From contig NZ_JAVRHQ010000002.1 in the NCBI RefSeq assembly GCF_031846485.1, positions 1 to 64,000 on the forward strand: a stretch of DNA of 64,000 nt, given 5' to 3'. The position numbers were made by a program, and so were the translations under genes. Each line of letters begins with the position of its first letter. The stretch's first letter is position 1. A model generated the notes under the pieces. The model saw only the letters and a program-made list of their open reading frames with translations. It had not been told where the DNA came from and ran no database searches. Positions 1 through 9,280 of this stretch are shown one piece after another. This DNA comes from Autumnicola tepida. GTDB taxonomy: Bacteria; Bacteroidota; Bacteroidia; Flavobacteriales; Flavobacteriaceae.

Positions 1-32
1 TATCTTTGGTATTTATAATTCAAAAAGGAGTA

Positions 33-359
33 TTAACGGTCATCCTCTTCATCATCCATATCTTCATCAGTAGATAATGCCTCATCATCCTTTTCAGGAA
101 TTTCTACGATTGGCTCATTAAAATCTGAATCTTCATAGTCATCTTCATCAAAGCTGGCCATGGTATTTTCCAGGCGGGTACTAACCTTCACGAGGTAAAT
201 AGTATCTTCTGTGCGCACTTCTACGGCATCCACAGTTTCATTTTTAGCATTTTTAAAAGAAATTATTTGGTCATCATCATAGCCATCAGGATACTTTTCT
301 ACTAAAAGGCCAAGAATTTCAGGAGTTAATTTTTTGTAGTCTACAATTATCCTCTTCAT
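33..359 (-). CDS. Acidic conserved hypothetical protein
   Basis: A 108-residue protein of unknown function. The N-terminal half (about residues 1-65) looks like a small folded domain with mixed strands and helices. The C-terminal 40 residues are a low-complexity tail made mostly of Asp and Glu, ending in EEDDR. There is no signal peptide or membrane segment, so it is probably cytoplasmic. It lies 77 bp downstream of aroB on the same strand and may be transcribed with it. Small acidic proteins like this recur in flavobacteria; I know of no assigned role. Existence as a gene is likely, function unknown. Confidence 0.7.
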   Translation of the reverse strand: MKRIIVDYKKLTPEILGLLVEKYPDGYDDDQIISFKNAKNETVDAVEVRTEDTIYLVKVSTRLENTMASFDEDDYEDSDFNEPIVEIPEKDDEALSTDEDMDDEEDDR

Positions 360-436
360 AGGTAGAACGGTTTAAAAACGAGATTTTGAATAGTTATTCA
401 GTTAGTGTTTTAAATGTAATATTTTAAAGATAAAAA

Positions 437-1504
437 TCAAGGCCTTTGGTAAAATTCGAAAGCTTCATAAATAATTTCGTTTGGAACCAGACAGTCTATT
501 TCCGGTTCTCCAATATCTTTAAGCAATACGAAATTTATTTTTCCGTGCTCATTTTTTTTATCGAATTTCATTAAATCTATAATCTTTTCCAGATCATTTT
601 TGTCGAATTCAATTTTGCCGTAAATATCAAAAATTTTTGAAGATATCCTATTTAATTTTTCTACTGGAAAATCTTTTAATTTTTGGGATATAAAAGTGGC
701 GAGTACCATTCCTGCCGCGACCGCTTCTCCATGTAGCAGTTTAGGTTTTGAGCTATGAGTAAGAAAAAAAGATTCAATAGCATGGCCAAGGGTATGGCCA
801 TAATTTAAAGTTTTTCTGATGTTTTTTTCATAGGGATCTTTGGTAACCACTTCAGATTTAATTTCTACCGATCTTTTAATAATTTCATCCAGATCGCTCA
901 AATCCAGGGTCGCCAGGTCTGATACCTTCTCCCAGTAAGCTTCATCTTTAATTAGCCCGTGCTTCAAAACTTCAGCCAGGCCACTGCGCATCTCGTTCTT
1001 TGGAAGTGTTTCCAGGTAGGAGCTGTCAATTAACACCATTTCAGGATTACTTATTACCCCTATCTGATTTTTAAGGTTGCCCAAATCCACACCCGTTTTT
1101 CCGCCTACCGAGGCGTCAACCATAGAGAGTAGGGTAGTGGGCACATTTATATAAGCGATACCTCTTTTAAAAGTACAGGCTACAAAACCGCCAAGATCGG
1201 TTACAACCCCGCCACCAACATTAATAAGGAGGCTTTTCCTGTCGGCTCCTAATTCTGATAGCACATTCCATACTCCCTCGCAGGTTTCCAGGTTCTTGTG
1301 TTCCTCCCCGGCAGGAATTTCTATTATTTCGAAATCTGAAGCCTGCCCGATCCTGCTAAGGAACCTGGCTGCACAATTCTCATGTGTATTACTATCTACC
1401 AGAACAAAAACTTTGGAAGGCTTATTGTAGCTTAAGTAAGAATTGACCTTGTGGTAAGCTTCATTACTATAATATACTTCCCCATTTTTTGCCGGATTTG
1501 CCAT
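437..1504 (-). CDS. aroB: 3-dehydroquinate synthase
   Basis: Second enzyme of the shikimate pathway. It converts DAHP to 3-dehydroquinate in the cytoplasm, using NAD+ and a divalent metal. The 355-residue length is normal for the family. The nucleotide-binding region GGGVVTDLGGFVA is at about residues 97-109, followed by the substrate region VDASVGGKTG (about 129-138). The expected metal ligands are visible: Glu178 in SGLAEVLKHG, a His in YGHTLGHAIE (about 240) and a His in LHGEAVAAG (about 257). The start MANPAKNGE is the first in-frame ATG. It is divergent from the proline dehydrogenase gene, with 95 bp between them. Confidence 0.97.
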   Translation of the reverse strand: MANPAKNGEVYYSNEAYHKVNSYLSYNKPSKVFVLVDSNTHENCAARFLSRIGQASDFEIIEIPAGEEHKNLETCEGVWNVLSELGADRKSLLINVGGGVVTDLGGFVACTFKRGIAYINVPTTLLSMVDASVGGKTGVDLGNLKNQIGVISNPEMVLIDSSYLETLPKNEMRSGLAEVLKHGLIKDEAYWEKVSDLATLDLSDLDEIIKRSVEIKSEVVTKDPYEKNIRKTLNYGHTLGHAIESFFLTHSSKPKLLHGEAVAAGMVLATFISQKLKDFPVEKLNRISSKIFDIYGKIEFDKNDLEKIIDLMKFDKKNEHGKINFVLLKDIGEPEIDCLVPNEIIYEAFEFYQRP

Positions 1505-1574
1505 AGTTCTTACGGTTTTTAAAGGCTCCGAAAATAAGGAGAATTATTATTTAATGAAATCAAACTTCAATATT

Positions 1575-1582
1575 TATATTTG
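1575..1582 (+). promoter_or_regulatory. Putative -7 promoter element of the proline dehydrogenase gene
   Basis: TATATTTG matches the Bacteroidota -7 consensus TAnnTTTG exactly and lies 17 bp before the ATG. No TTG/TTTG -33 element is seen at the usual spacing, so this is a partial match. Confidence 0.4.
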
Positions 1583-1599
1583 CTGAATTAATAATACCC

Positions 1600-2796
1600 A
1601 TGATAAGAAAAAAGATATTTAACGACACCGAAACCGCCTTTAAGCTTAAAACCGGATTAGAGCTGGACAGGGCAATTTTCCTGTTTAGTATGATGAACCG
1701 GCAAAAGTTGGTACAGGCAGGATCGGCTCTAACTAAATTTTCGCTTAAAATGCACCTTCCCGTAGAAGGTCTTATTAAAAAAACCATCTTTGAACAGTTC
1801 TGTGGAGGCGTCACTACAGAGGAATGCAAGCCTGTGATAGAGGAGATGCACAAGGAAAATTTACATAGTATCCTTGACTATTCTGTAGAAGGGAAGAAAA
1901 CCGAAGCACAGTTTGATGCTGCCCTGGAAAAGAAATTGTCTTTAATAAAATTTGCTGATAAAAAGAGCGAACTGCCTTTTTCTGTTTTTAAACCTACGGG
2001 CATTGGCCGTTTTGAAATCTGGGAAAAAGTAACTGAACGAATTACCCTTAGCCCGGAAGAAAAAGAAGAATGGGAACGGGTAAAGGAGCGTGTTAATAAA
2101 CTTTGCAAGGCTGCTTACGAGCATGACGTAAGATTATATGCCGATGGGGAAGAGAGCTGGATGCAGGGAGCAGCTGATGAGCTTATGGAGGAAATGATGC
2201 GCAAATACAACAAGGAAAAAGCGCTTATTTTTAATACCCTGCAATGTTACCGCTGGGATCGACTGGATTACCTGAAAGAATTACACGAAAGGGCAAAAAA
2301 AGACGGTTTTAAAATAGGGGCAAAAATTGTTCGTGGCGCTTATATGGAAAAGGAAAATGCCCGGGCAAAGAAGTTGGGTTACCATACTCCAATTTGTGAA
2401 AGTAAAGAGGCCACAGATGTTAATTTTAATAGTGTTATGTCTTACTGCCTGAATAACCTGGAAGATATTTCCGTTTTTATAGGCACACATAATGAAGTGA
2501 GTAATTACCTTGCCCTTCAAATTATGGAAGATAAAGGAATATCTATTGATGACCAGCGCATTTGGTTTAGCCAGTTGTTTGGGATGAGTGACCACATAAG
2601 TTATAACTTGGCGAGAAAAGGTTACAACGCGGCCAAACTTGTACCCTTTGGACCGGTGAGAGATGTGGTACCTTATCTGTTAAGGCGGGCCCGGGAAAAT
2701 ACTTCTGTAAAAGGGCAAACGGGAAGAGAGCTTTCCCTGTTAATGGAAGAAAGGAAGAGAAGGAGTGGCGAGCCAAATAAGGCGCACCGACAGTAA
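1600..2796 (+). CDS. Proline dehydrogenase (monofunctional)
   Basis: FAD-dependent oxidation of L-proline to pyrroline-5-carboxylate, the first step of proline catabolism, normally feeding electrons to the quinone pool at the membrane. At 398 residues it is the short stand-alone form with a helical N-terminal extension, not the bifunctional PutA. The PRODH barrel signatures are KIVRGAYMEKE (about residues 242-252), GTHNE (about 294-298) and the C-terminal substrate-binding helix RRARENTSVKGQTGREL. No P5C dehydrogenase lies beside it. A strong hairpin follows the stop codon. Confidence 0.95.
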   Translation: MIRKKIFNDTETAFKLKTGLELDRAIFLFSMMNRQKLVQAGSALTKFSLKMHLPVEGLIKKTIFEQFCGGVTTEECKPVIEEMHKENLHSILDYSVEGKKTEAQFDAALEKKLSLIKFADKKSELPFSVFKPTGIGRFEIWEKVTERITLSPEEKEEWERVKERVNKLCKAAYEHDVRLYADGEESWMQGAADELMEEMMRKYNKEKALIFNTLQCYRWDRLDYLKELHERAKKDGFKIGAKIVRGAYMEKENARAKKLGYHTPICESKEATDVNFNSVMSYCLNNLEDISVFIGTHNEVSNYLALQIMEDKGISIDDQRIWFSQLFGMSDHISYNLARKGYNAAKLVPFGPVRDVVPYLLRRARENTSVKGQTGRELSLLMEERKRRSGEPNKAHRQ

Positions 2797-2811
2797 TTTT
2801 CTAACAACTTA

Positions 2812-2847
2812 AAAGGAGGAATATTAAAAATGTTCCTCCTTTTTTTG
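2812..2847 (+). terminator. Rho-independent terminator after proline dehydrogenase
   Basis: A perfect 10-bp stem (AAAGGAGGAA paired with TTCCTCCTTT) closes an 11-nt loop and runs into seven or more T residues. It separates the plus-strand gene from the convergent yebC-type gene. Confidence 0.85.
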
Positions 2848-2865
2848 TTTTGTTTTTCTGAAAAA

Positions 2866-3588
2866 TTATTCTTCAGATGATTCTTCCATGGTATGATACA
2901 CGTTTTGTACATCATCATCTTCTTCAAGCCTTTCCAGTAATTTTTCTACATCTTCAGCCTCTTCAGGAGAAAGTTTTTTGGTTACCTGCGGAATTCTCTC
3001 GAATCCTGAAGAAATAATTTCAATATTCCTGTTTTCAAGTTCTTTTTGAATACTGCCAAAGTTCTCAAAAGGAGCATAGATATGGATACCGTCTTCATCT
3101 TCAAAAACTTCTTCAGTCCCAAAATCAATAAGTTCCAGTTCCAGTTCTTCAGCGTCCAGGCCTTCCCCGTTAATCCTGAAATTACAGGTATGGTCAAACA
3201 TAAATTCAACTGAGCCAGAGGTGCCAAGATTGCCATCGCATTTATTAAAATGTGAGCGTACATTGGCTACTGTCCTGTTGTTATTGTCGGTGGCGGTTTC
3301 TATCAAAACGGCAATTCCATGAGGGGCATAGCCTTCAAAAAGAACAATTTTGTAATCTCCCTGGCTTTTATCTGAAGCCCGTTTAATTGCCCGTTCAATA
3401 TTGTCTTTAGGCATATTAACGCTCTTGGCGTTCTGTATTACCGCCCGCAGTTTAGCATTACTATCAGGGTCTGGTCCCCCTTCTTTTACTGCCATTACAA
3501 TATCTTTCCCTATACGGGTGAAAGCTTTGGCCATTGCAGACCAGCGTTTCATCTTTCTTGCTTTTCTAAATTCGAATGCTCTTCCCAT
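2866..3588 (-). CDS. YebC/PmpR family protein
   Basis: Member of the YebC/TACO1 family. Some members are described as transcriptional regulators; others relieve ribosome stalling, by analogy with mitochondrial TACO1. The start is set at MGRAFEFRKARKMKRW, the typical family N-terminus, eight codons inside the longest frame; this gives 240 residues. The conserved segment AFTRIGKDI is followed by a region like PDPDSNAKLR and the MPKDNIERAIKRA helix. The acidic C-terminal end is typical. It is monocistronic: a terminator for the upstream gene lies just before its start and it converges on the proline dehydrogenase terminator. Confidence 0.93.
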   Translation of the reverse strand: MGRAFEFRKARKMKRWSAMAKAFTRIGKDIVMAVKEGGPDPDSNAKLRAVIQNAKSVNMPKDNIERAIKRASDKSQGDYKIVLFEGYAPHGIAVLIETATDNNNRTVANVRSHFNKCDGNLGTSGSVEFMFDHTCNFRINGEGLDAEELELELIDFGTEEVFEDEDGIHIYAPFENFGSIQKELENRNIEIISSGFERIPQVTKKLSPEEAEDVEKLLERLEEDDDVQNVYHTMEESSEE

Positions 3589-3617
3589 TGTATAAAAATA
3601 AAATCTGGGCAAAAATA

Positions 3618-3655
3618 TAAAAAAAGCTTCTAACCACTTTTATGATTAGAAGCTT
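3618..3655 (-). terminator. Rho-independent terminator after the pterin dehydratase gene
   Basis: A perfect 10-bp inverted repeat (AAGCTTCTAA with TTAGAAGCTT, arms 3624-3633 and 3646-3655) is followed on the minus strand by a run of T. It lies between the pterin dehydratase stop and the yebC start. Confidence 0.75.
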
Positions 3656-3687
3656 CGTTTCAATTCTTATTTTTAAAACGCGCTATT

Positions 3688-3975
3688 TTACCCGGCTTCC
3701 ACAATTTCTTCAATGGCACGGGCAAGCTTAAAATCTTTTTCGGTTACCCCGCCGGCCTCATGGGTGGAAAGGGAAATCTCAAGTTCATTATATACATTTG
3801 CCCAATTAGGATGGTGCTGCTGGGCTTCAGCCTCAAAAGCAATCCGCGTCATTACAGTAAATGCATCTTTAAAATTCGCAAACTGAAAGGAGGTGTGGAT
3901 AGCATTTTTTGCGTATTCCCAGCCTTCAAGATTTTCCAGGTTCTTATTAATAGCTTCTTCGCTTAATTTTTCCAT
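3688..3975 (-). CDS. 4a-hydroxytetrahydrobiopterin dehydratase
   Basis: Pterin-4a-carbinolamine dehydratase (PCD/DCoH family). It dehydrates 4a-hydroxytetrahydrobiopterin so that the cofactor of aromatic amino-acid hydroxylases can be recycled. I place the start at MEKLSEEAINKNL, 12 codons inside the longest frame, because the family begins here; this gives 95 residues. The active-site histidines are in QQHHPNW, with a third in LSTHEAGG, and the ending TEKDFKLARAIEEI is standard. No phenylalanine hydroxylase gene is in the window, so the physiological partner is not visible here. Confidence 0.9.
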   Translation of the reverse strand: MEKLSEEAINKNLENLEGWEYAKNAIHTSFQFANFKDAFTVMTRIAFEAEAQQHHPNWANVYNELEISLSTHEAGGVTEKDFKLARAIEEIVEAG

Positions 3976-4057
3976 GGTTGTTGATTTAAGGATTGAAGTT
4001 AAGGAACTCAATCTTGAAAGAAAATTATTGAAAATCAGTTTAATAAAAGATTAACAG

Positions 4058-4873
4058 CTATAATTCCCGGCATCCTTTTATTACATCCTGTATCGAAATC
4101 TGAAGGTTTCCCGGTAGCAAATTGTCTTTTGGAAGAACGGCAAGAAAACGGTCGAAGTTAGAATCATACACATTTTTAAAAAGCGGATTGTGGATGCCCA
4201 GCTCTTCGCAAAGGTCTTTAATAAAATCCCGTTGATGTACCAGGTCTGTACTCCCCAGATGAAAAACACCCTCTCTTTTCCTATTAATAATATAATGGAT
4301 TTGCTGCGTCACCTTTTGAATCTCGGTCACATTTACCACCACATTTGGAAAAACTTCAACTGCTTCTCCCAAATCAATAAGGGTTTTTAACTCTTTAACC
4401 CTTGGAGAATTGTGGCCAAAAACCATAGGCAACCGCAAAATATTATACTTGTGGTTTGGTAAACGCAACAGGGCATTCTCAATCTTTATTTTAAACCTCC
4501 CGTAAATACTTTGGGACAGGGTTTTATCATATTCATAAGAAGGATAATTGGTAAAGGCATCAAAAACATTGGCAGAAGATATAAACATGAGTTTACAATC
4601 ACTGCGCATCACATACTCCATCGCATAAAAATGAGCGGCTACCTGCGCATCAAAATTTCCGCGAACAGCTGAAATAATAATGCTTGGCTTAAGGTTCTCC
4701 AGCAAAACACTGATATTTTCAGTTTCCATATCGTACTGAAAAAACTGCTGGTTTTTACTGTAGGTTTCACTTTCTGAATAATAAGTGCCGTATGTATCAA
4801 AAAAAGAGCGTAATTCCCTGTACAGGGCATTGCCTATAAAGCCGCTAGCTCCTAAAATCAGTATTTTTTCCAA
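4058..4873 (-). CDS. NAD(P)-dependent sugar-nucleotide reductase-like SDR (RmlD-like)
   Basis: An extended short-chain dehydrogenase of 271 residues. The N-terminal dinucleotide-binding motif is GASGFIGNALYREL (about residues 8-21). The YGRFK segment near residue 128 fits the YxxxK catalytic pair. Similarity in layout is to dTDP-4-dehydrorhamnose reductase and related epimerases, but the substrate cannot be read from the sequence and no other rhamnose genes are nearby. The gene sits 3 bp downstream of gcvT, so the two are probably one transcript, although the functions do not obviously connect. Confidence 0.8.
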   Translation of the reverse strand: MEKILILGASGFIGNALYRELRSFFDTYGTYYSESETYSKNQQFFQYDMETENISVLLENLKPSIIISAVRGNFDAQVAAHFYAMEYVMRSDCKLMFISSANVFDAFTNYPSYEYDKTLSQSIYGRFKIKIENALLRLPNHKYNILRLPMVFGHNSPRVKELKTLIDLGEAVEVFPNVVVNVTEIQKVTQQIHYIINRKREGVFHLGSTDLVHQRDFIKDLCEELGIHNPLFKNVYDSNFDRFLAVLPKDNLLPGNLQISIQDVIKGCREL

Positions 4874-4876
4874 AAA

Positions 4877-5959
4877 TTATCCTTTATAAAAGGGCAGCTT
4901 CACCTGTGTGGCAGGAACGGCTTTTTTTCTTATCTGGATATTTATTTTCTTACCAACGCCTGCAAACTCAGCAGGAACATATCCAAGCCCGATCCCTTTT
5001 TCCAGGGATGGTGACATGGTGCCCGATGTAACGATGCCAATAACAGTGCCATTTTCATCAATTACATCATAACCCTGGCGGGGAATACCTCTTTCATCCA
5101 GTTCAAAAGCAATCAATTTACGGGCAGGCCCTTCTTCCTTTTCCTTCTTAAGTGCTTCAGAATTAATAAATTCTTTACTGAATTTTGTGATCCAGCCAAG
5201 ATTCGCCTCTATTGGCGAAGTTTTTTCGTCTATATCATTTCCATACAGGCAATAGCCCATTTCCAGCCTTAACGTATCACGTGCGGCAAGGCCTATGGGT
5301 TTTATGCCAAATTTCGCCCCGGCTTCCATGACTTTATCCCAGATTTGCTCCGCATCTTCATTTCTAAAATAGATCTCAAACCCACCGCTGCCGGTATATC
5401 CCGTAGCTGAAATAATAACTTTATCCACACCTGCAAATTCGGCGACTTCAAAGGTGTAAAATTTCATGTTTTCAAGATCAACTTCTGTTAAAGCCTGCAT
5501 AGCCTCAGCAGCTTTTGGTCCCTGTATAGCAAGAAGAGACATTTCATCTGAGATATCCTTCATGGTGGCATCCATAGAATTGTGCTGCGAAATCCAGTTC
5601 CAGTCTTTTTCAATATTGGCGGCATTCACCACCAAAAGATATTTTTCCGCATTAATCCGGTATATAATAAGGTCATCCACAATTCCACCGGTTTCATTAG
5701 GCATACAGGTATATTGCGCCTTTCCGTCAAAAAGTTTGGAAGCATCGTTAGACGATATTTTCTGGATAAGATCCAGCGCTTTTTCTCCGGAAATTAGAAA
5801 TTCCCCCATATGGGATACATCAAAAACACCTAGTTTCTCCCTCACATTTTGATGTTCGATGTTTACTCCTTCGTAAGACACCGGCATGTTGTAACCTGCG
5901 AAAGGAACAATTTTGGCATTTAGGGCTTTGTGTTTCTCAATAAGAGCAATTTCTTTCAT
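4877..5959 (-). CDS. gcvT: Aminomethyltransferase, T-protein of the glycine cleavage system
   Basis: Transfers the methylene group from the H-protein-bound aminomethyl intermediate to tetrahydrofolate, releasing ammonia. The start is set at MKEIALIEKHKALNAK, 30 codons inside the longest frame; the extension before it is basic and does not match the family. The resulting 360 residues is standard. Family signatures include VPFAGYNMPVSY, VFDVSHMGEF, SATGYTGSGGFEIYF and ARDTLRLEMGYCLYGND. The genes for the H- and P-proteins are not adjacent. Very likely assignment. Confidence 0.96.
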   Translation of the reverse strand: MKEIALIEKHKALNAKIVPFAGYNMPVSYEGVNIEHQNVREKLGVFDVSHMGEFLISGEKALDLIQKISSNDASKLFDGKAQYTCMPNETGGIVDDLIIYRINAEKYLLVVNAANIEKDWNWISQHNSMDATMKDISDEMSLLAIQGPKAAEAMQALTEVDLENMKFYTFEVAEFAGVDKVIISATGYTGSGGFEIYFRNEDAEQIWDKVMEAGAKFGIKPIGLAARDTLRLEMGYCLYGNDIDEKTSPIEANLGWITKFSKEFINSEALKKEKEEGPARKLIAFELDERGIPRQGYDVIDENGTVIGIVTSGTMSPSLEKGIGLGYVPAEFAGVGKKINIQIRKKAVPATQVKLPFYKG

Positions 5960-6096
5960 TTCTTTTAAAATTTGCGCAAATTTATTGAATTCGCTTAGAA
6001 TACAATGTTTAATTCCCCTTTTTCTGCGGAAAGCCTTAAACATATTCACTTTATAGATGTTAGAATGAAATTAAGAAAACTGCAGTGTGTATTGCT

Positions 6097-6104
6097 TAAT
6101 TTTG
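6097..6104 (+). promoter_or_regulatory. Putative -7 element for the NAD(P)HX repair gene
   Basis: TAATTTTG is an exact TAnnTTTG match 21 bp before the ATG. There is no convincing -33 element, so this is tentative. Confidence 0.35.
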
Positions 6105-6125
6105 TGCAACTGAAATAGTAATCTT

Positions 6126-7652
6126 ATGAAAATATTCTCTGCATCTCAACTGAAGCAAGCTGACGAAATAACAATCAAAAATCAAAACATTACCTCTGAA
6201 GAACTCATGGAAAGGGCAGCTACTCAGGTTTTCGAGGAAATCCACCGCAGGTTACAGGGCGCACAATTGCCTGTAAAGATTTTCTGCGGAATTGGGAACA
6301 ATGGTGGTGATGGCCTTGTAGTTGGGCGTATGCTTCTAGAACATGGGTACCAGGTAAAAGTTTTCGTGGTAAATTATTCCGATAAAAGATCTCAGGACTT
6401 TCTTGCCAATTATGATAAAATAAAAGAAGTAAGCAATAACTGGCCGGAATTAATCAAAAAAGAAGAAGATTTCCCTGAAATAAACAGGGGTGATTTCGTT
6501 ATTGATGCCATGTTCGGGATTGGCCTGAACCGCCCAATAGAAGGATGGGTAGGGAAGCTGGTAGAACATATTAATAATTCCCGTGCTTTTGTGCTTGCCA
6601 TAGACATGCCTTCAGGATTGTTTTCTGATAAGATTCCGGCTAAAGAGGATGCGGTTATTAATGCAAATTTTACCCTTACCTTCCAGACTCCTAAACTGGT
6701 ATTTTTCCTGCCACAAACAATGGACTATGTTGGAGATATTCAGGTTTTGGATATAGGATTAGATCGGGATTTCTTAGCTGAAACTGACACAGCTCTTGAG
6801 CTGACAGGCAAGGCTGAAGCCAGGGAATTATACAAACCCAGGAAAAAGAATTCCCACAAAGGCAATTATGGGCATACGCTTACAGTAGGGGGAAGCTATG
6901 GTAAAATTGGCAGTATTTTACTCACTACCACCGCGGCTTTACGTACAGGAGCCGGGTTATGTACTGTTTTTGTTCCAAAATGCGGGTATGAAATCATTCA
7001 GACAGGCCTGCCCGAAGCTATGGTAATTACAGATGAAAATTTTGAAATGCTTACCGCTATTAAGACCGATCTTGATGCTGATGTGGTATGCTTCGGAATG
7101 GGAGCAGGTAGGAGCGAGGAAACCGTTGGAGCCTTTAAAGAGCTTTTAAAAAAGACAAAAAAGCCCATGCTTATTGATGCTGATGGCATAAATATTCTTT
7201 CTGAAAATAAGGATTTGCTGCAGCTGGTTCCGGAAAATTCCATACTAACGCCACATCCAAAGGAATTGCAGAGACTAATAGGGAAGTGGCAGGACGATTT
7301 TGAGAAGATGGAAATGGTACAGCGTTTTTGCCTGGAAAAAAAGCTTATCGTGGTTCTAAAGGGCGCCTATACTTTTATTTTTGACGGAACGAAAATTTCC
7401 ATAAATACTACAGGAAATCCTGGCATGGCCACAGCGGGAAGCGGAGATGTTCTTTCGGGGGTAATAGCTGCCATGCTCTCCCAAAAATATAAACCTTTTG
7501 CTGCTGCGCGTTTGGGAGTGTATCTGCATGGAAAAGCAGGAGATTTATATGCAGAGGAAAATTCTTATGAAGCATTAATTTCCGGAGACATCGCAGAAAA
7601 TATGGGACGGGCCTACCTTGATCTTTTTAAAGAAGAGAATGGTAAAGATTGA
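6126..7652 (+). CDS. nnr: Bifunctional NAD(P)H-hydrate epimerase / ADP-dependent NAD(P)H-hydrate dehydratase
   Basis: Metabolite-repair enzyme for hydrated NADH and NADPH. The N-terminal YjeF_N domain (about residues 1-215) interconverts the R and S forms of NAD(P)HX; the motif GIGNNGGDGLVVGR is at about 56-69. The C-terminal CARKD domain (about 225-505) dehydrates S-NAD(P)HX using ADP; the signature GNPGMATAGSGDVLSG is near residue 431. The 508-residue length fits the fused form usual in bacteria. It is divergent from gcvT and followed by hutH after 107 bp. Confidence 0.96.
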   Translation: MKIFSASQLKQADEITIKNQNITSEELMERAATQVFEEIHRRLQGAQLPVKIFCGIGNNGGDGLVVGRMLLEHGYQVKVFVVNYSDKRSQDFLANYDKIKEVSNNWPELIKKEEDFPEINRGDFVIDAMFGIGLNRPIEGWVGKLVEHINNSRAFVLAIDMPSGLFSDKIPAKEDAVINANFTLTFQTPKLVFFLPQTMDYVGDIQVLDIGLDRDFLAETDTALELTGKAEARELYKPRKKNSHKGNYGHTLTVGGSYGKIGSILLTTTAALRTGAGLCTVFVPKCGYEIIQTGLPEAMVITDENFEMLTAIKTDLDADVVCFGMGAGRSEETVGAFKELLKKTKKPMLIDADGINILSENKDLLQLVPENSILTPHPKELQRLIGKWQDDFEKMEMVQRFCLEKKLIVVLKGAYTFIFDGTKISINTTGNPGMATAGSGDVLSGVIAAMLSQKYKPFAAARLGVYLHGKAGDLYAEENSYEALISGDIAENMGRAYLDLFKEENGKD

Positions 7653-7759
7653 ATTTTCATAAATAAAGCCTGTTGTTTCTGATGATATCGGAATTATTAG
7701 CGGAGTTATTTGGAATCTATAAATGGAAATCGGAATTTTGCCCACCGCAATAAATTTTG

Positions 7760-9280
7760 ATGACCTCCATGGATAACATTCACTACATCACTTCCGCAGT
7801 ATTAGACCTGGAACAGATACAGGAGATTATTGAGCAGAAAAAGACCCTTGAGCTTAGTGAGGAGGCAAGATTGAATATTCAGAAATCGAGGGAATATTTA
7901 GATCAAAAAATCACAGAAAGCACCGCACCGGTATATGGTATAAATACAGGTTTTGGGGCGCTGTGTAATGTAAAAATTTCTTCTGAAAAGCTAACGGAGC
8001 TTCAGGAAAACCTGGTAAGGTCCCATGCCTGTGGTACCGGCGATAAGGTTTCTAAGCCGGTTATACGATTAATGCTCCTGCTAAAAATACAATCCCTTAG
8101 TTATGGGAATTCGGGAGTTTCTTTAGGAACGGTCAAGAGATTGATCGCTCTTTTTAATGAAGATATCCTGCCAGTTATTTATGAACAGGGATCTTTAGGT
8201 GCTTCAGGAGACCTGGCGCCACTCGCGCATCTTGCACTTCCGCTAATTGGAGATGGAGAAGTATATTATGAAGGTGAGATTATTAGTGGTGCAAAAATTC
8301 TTGGTAAAATGGGATGGGAGCCGGTAAAACTACAATCCAAAGAAGGTTTGGCGCTTTTAAACGGTACCCAGTTTATGAATGCCCATGCGGTCTATGCTTT
8401 ATTAAAATCCTATAAATTATCTTACCTGGCAGATTTAATAAGTGCTGCCTCCATAGACGCATTTGACTGTAACCTTTCTCCTTTTGATGAGCTGGTGCAA
8501 ATGGTACGGCCACACCGTGGGCAGGTAAAGACTGCAGATAGAATAAGAGGTTTCTTAAATGGTAGTGAAATTGCCTTACAGGAAAAAGAAAATGTCCAGG
8601 ATCCCTATTCTTTTAGATGTATTCCACAGGTACATGGAGCTACAAAAGACACGCTTTCTTTTGTGCGGAAAACGGTGAAGACTGAAATAAATTCAGTTAC
8701 CGATAATCCTAATATTTTTATTGATGCCGACAAGATCATTTCCGGGGGAAATTTTCATGGCCAGCCTTTGGCACTTGCGTTAGATTATTTGAGCATCGCA
8801 ATGGCAGAGCTTGCCAACATTTCCGAAAGAAGGATTTATCAGCTGGTTTCAGGATTGCGAGGTTTGCCCACCTTTCTTGTGGAGAATCCGGGCTTGAACA
8901 GCGGTTTTATGATTCCGCAGTACACGGCAGCAAGTATCGTGAGTCAAAATAAACAACTGGCTGTCCCTGCTTCTGTAGATTCTATTGTTTCTTCAAACGG
9001 GCAGGAAGATCACGTGAGTATGGGCGCAAACAGCGCAACCAAAAATCTCAGGATTATCGAAAACGTGAATACTATACTGGCAATTGAATTATTTAATGCT
9101 TCACAAGCCATGCATTTTCGTGAGCCGGCTAAAACATCAGCAATTATCAGCAGATTAATTCAGGATTTTCGGAAAGAAGTTCCGGTATTGACAGAGGATG
9201 TCACTATGGCTCCTCATATAAGAAAAGCAAAGAATTTTATTGAAAAACTAAAAATAGAAGATAACTACCTTGAAGCTTAA
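7760..9280 (+). CDS. hutH: Histidine ammonia-lyase
   Basis: Deaminates L-histidine to trans-urocanate. The MIO electrophile forms autocatalytically from the Ala-Ser-Gly in GSLGASGDLAPL (about residues 148-150). The Ser-His in NLVRSHACG (about 88-90) is the HAL-type selectivity pair rather than the motif of tyrosine or phenylalanine lyases. YGINTGFG and the C-terminal QEDHVSMG are also conserved. Two ATGs (7760, 7769) and an upstream TTG are possible starts. No hutU, hutI or hutG is in the window, so the gene is detached from a hut operon. It overlaps the next convergent gene by 4 bp. Confidence 0.93.
   Translation: MTSMDNIHYITSAVLDLEQIQEIIEQKKTLELSEEARLNIQKSREYLDQKITESTAPVYGINTGFGALCNVKISSEKLTELQENLVRSHACGTGDKVSKPVIRLMLLLKIQSLSYGNSGVSLGTVKRLIALFNEDILPVIYEQGSLGASGDLAPLAHLALPLIGDGEVYYEGEIISGAKILGKMGWEPVKLQSKEGLALLNGTQFMNAHAVYALLKSYKLSYLADLISAASIDAFDCNLSPFDELVQMVRPHRGQVKTADRIRGFLNGSEIALQEKENVQDPYSFRCIPQVHGATKDTLSFVRKTVKTEINSVTDNPNIFIDADKIISGGNFHGQPLALALDYLSIAMAELANISERRIYQLVSGLRGLPTFLVENPGLNSGFMIPQYTAASIVSQNKQLAVPASVDSIVSSNGQEDHVSMGANSATKNLRIIENVNTILAIELFNASQAMHFREPAKTSAIISRLIQDFRKEVPVLTEDVTMAPHIRKAKNFIEKLKIEDNYLEA

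Noticed and set aside
4877..6049. A 390-residue GcvT with a basic N-terminal extension
   Set aside because: The family starts at MKEIALIEKH (5959); the extension has no counterpart and enters the divergent promoter region.
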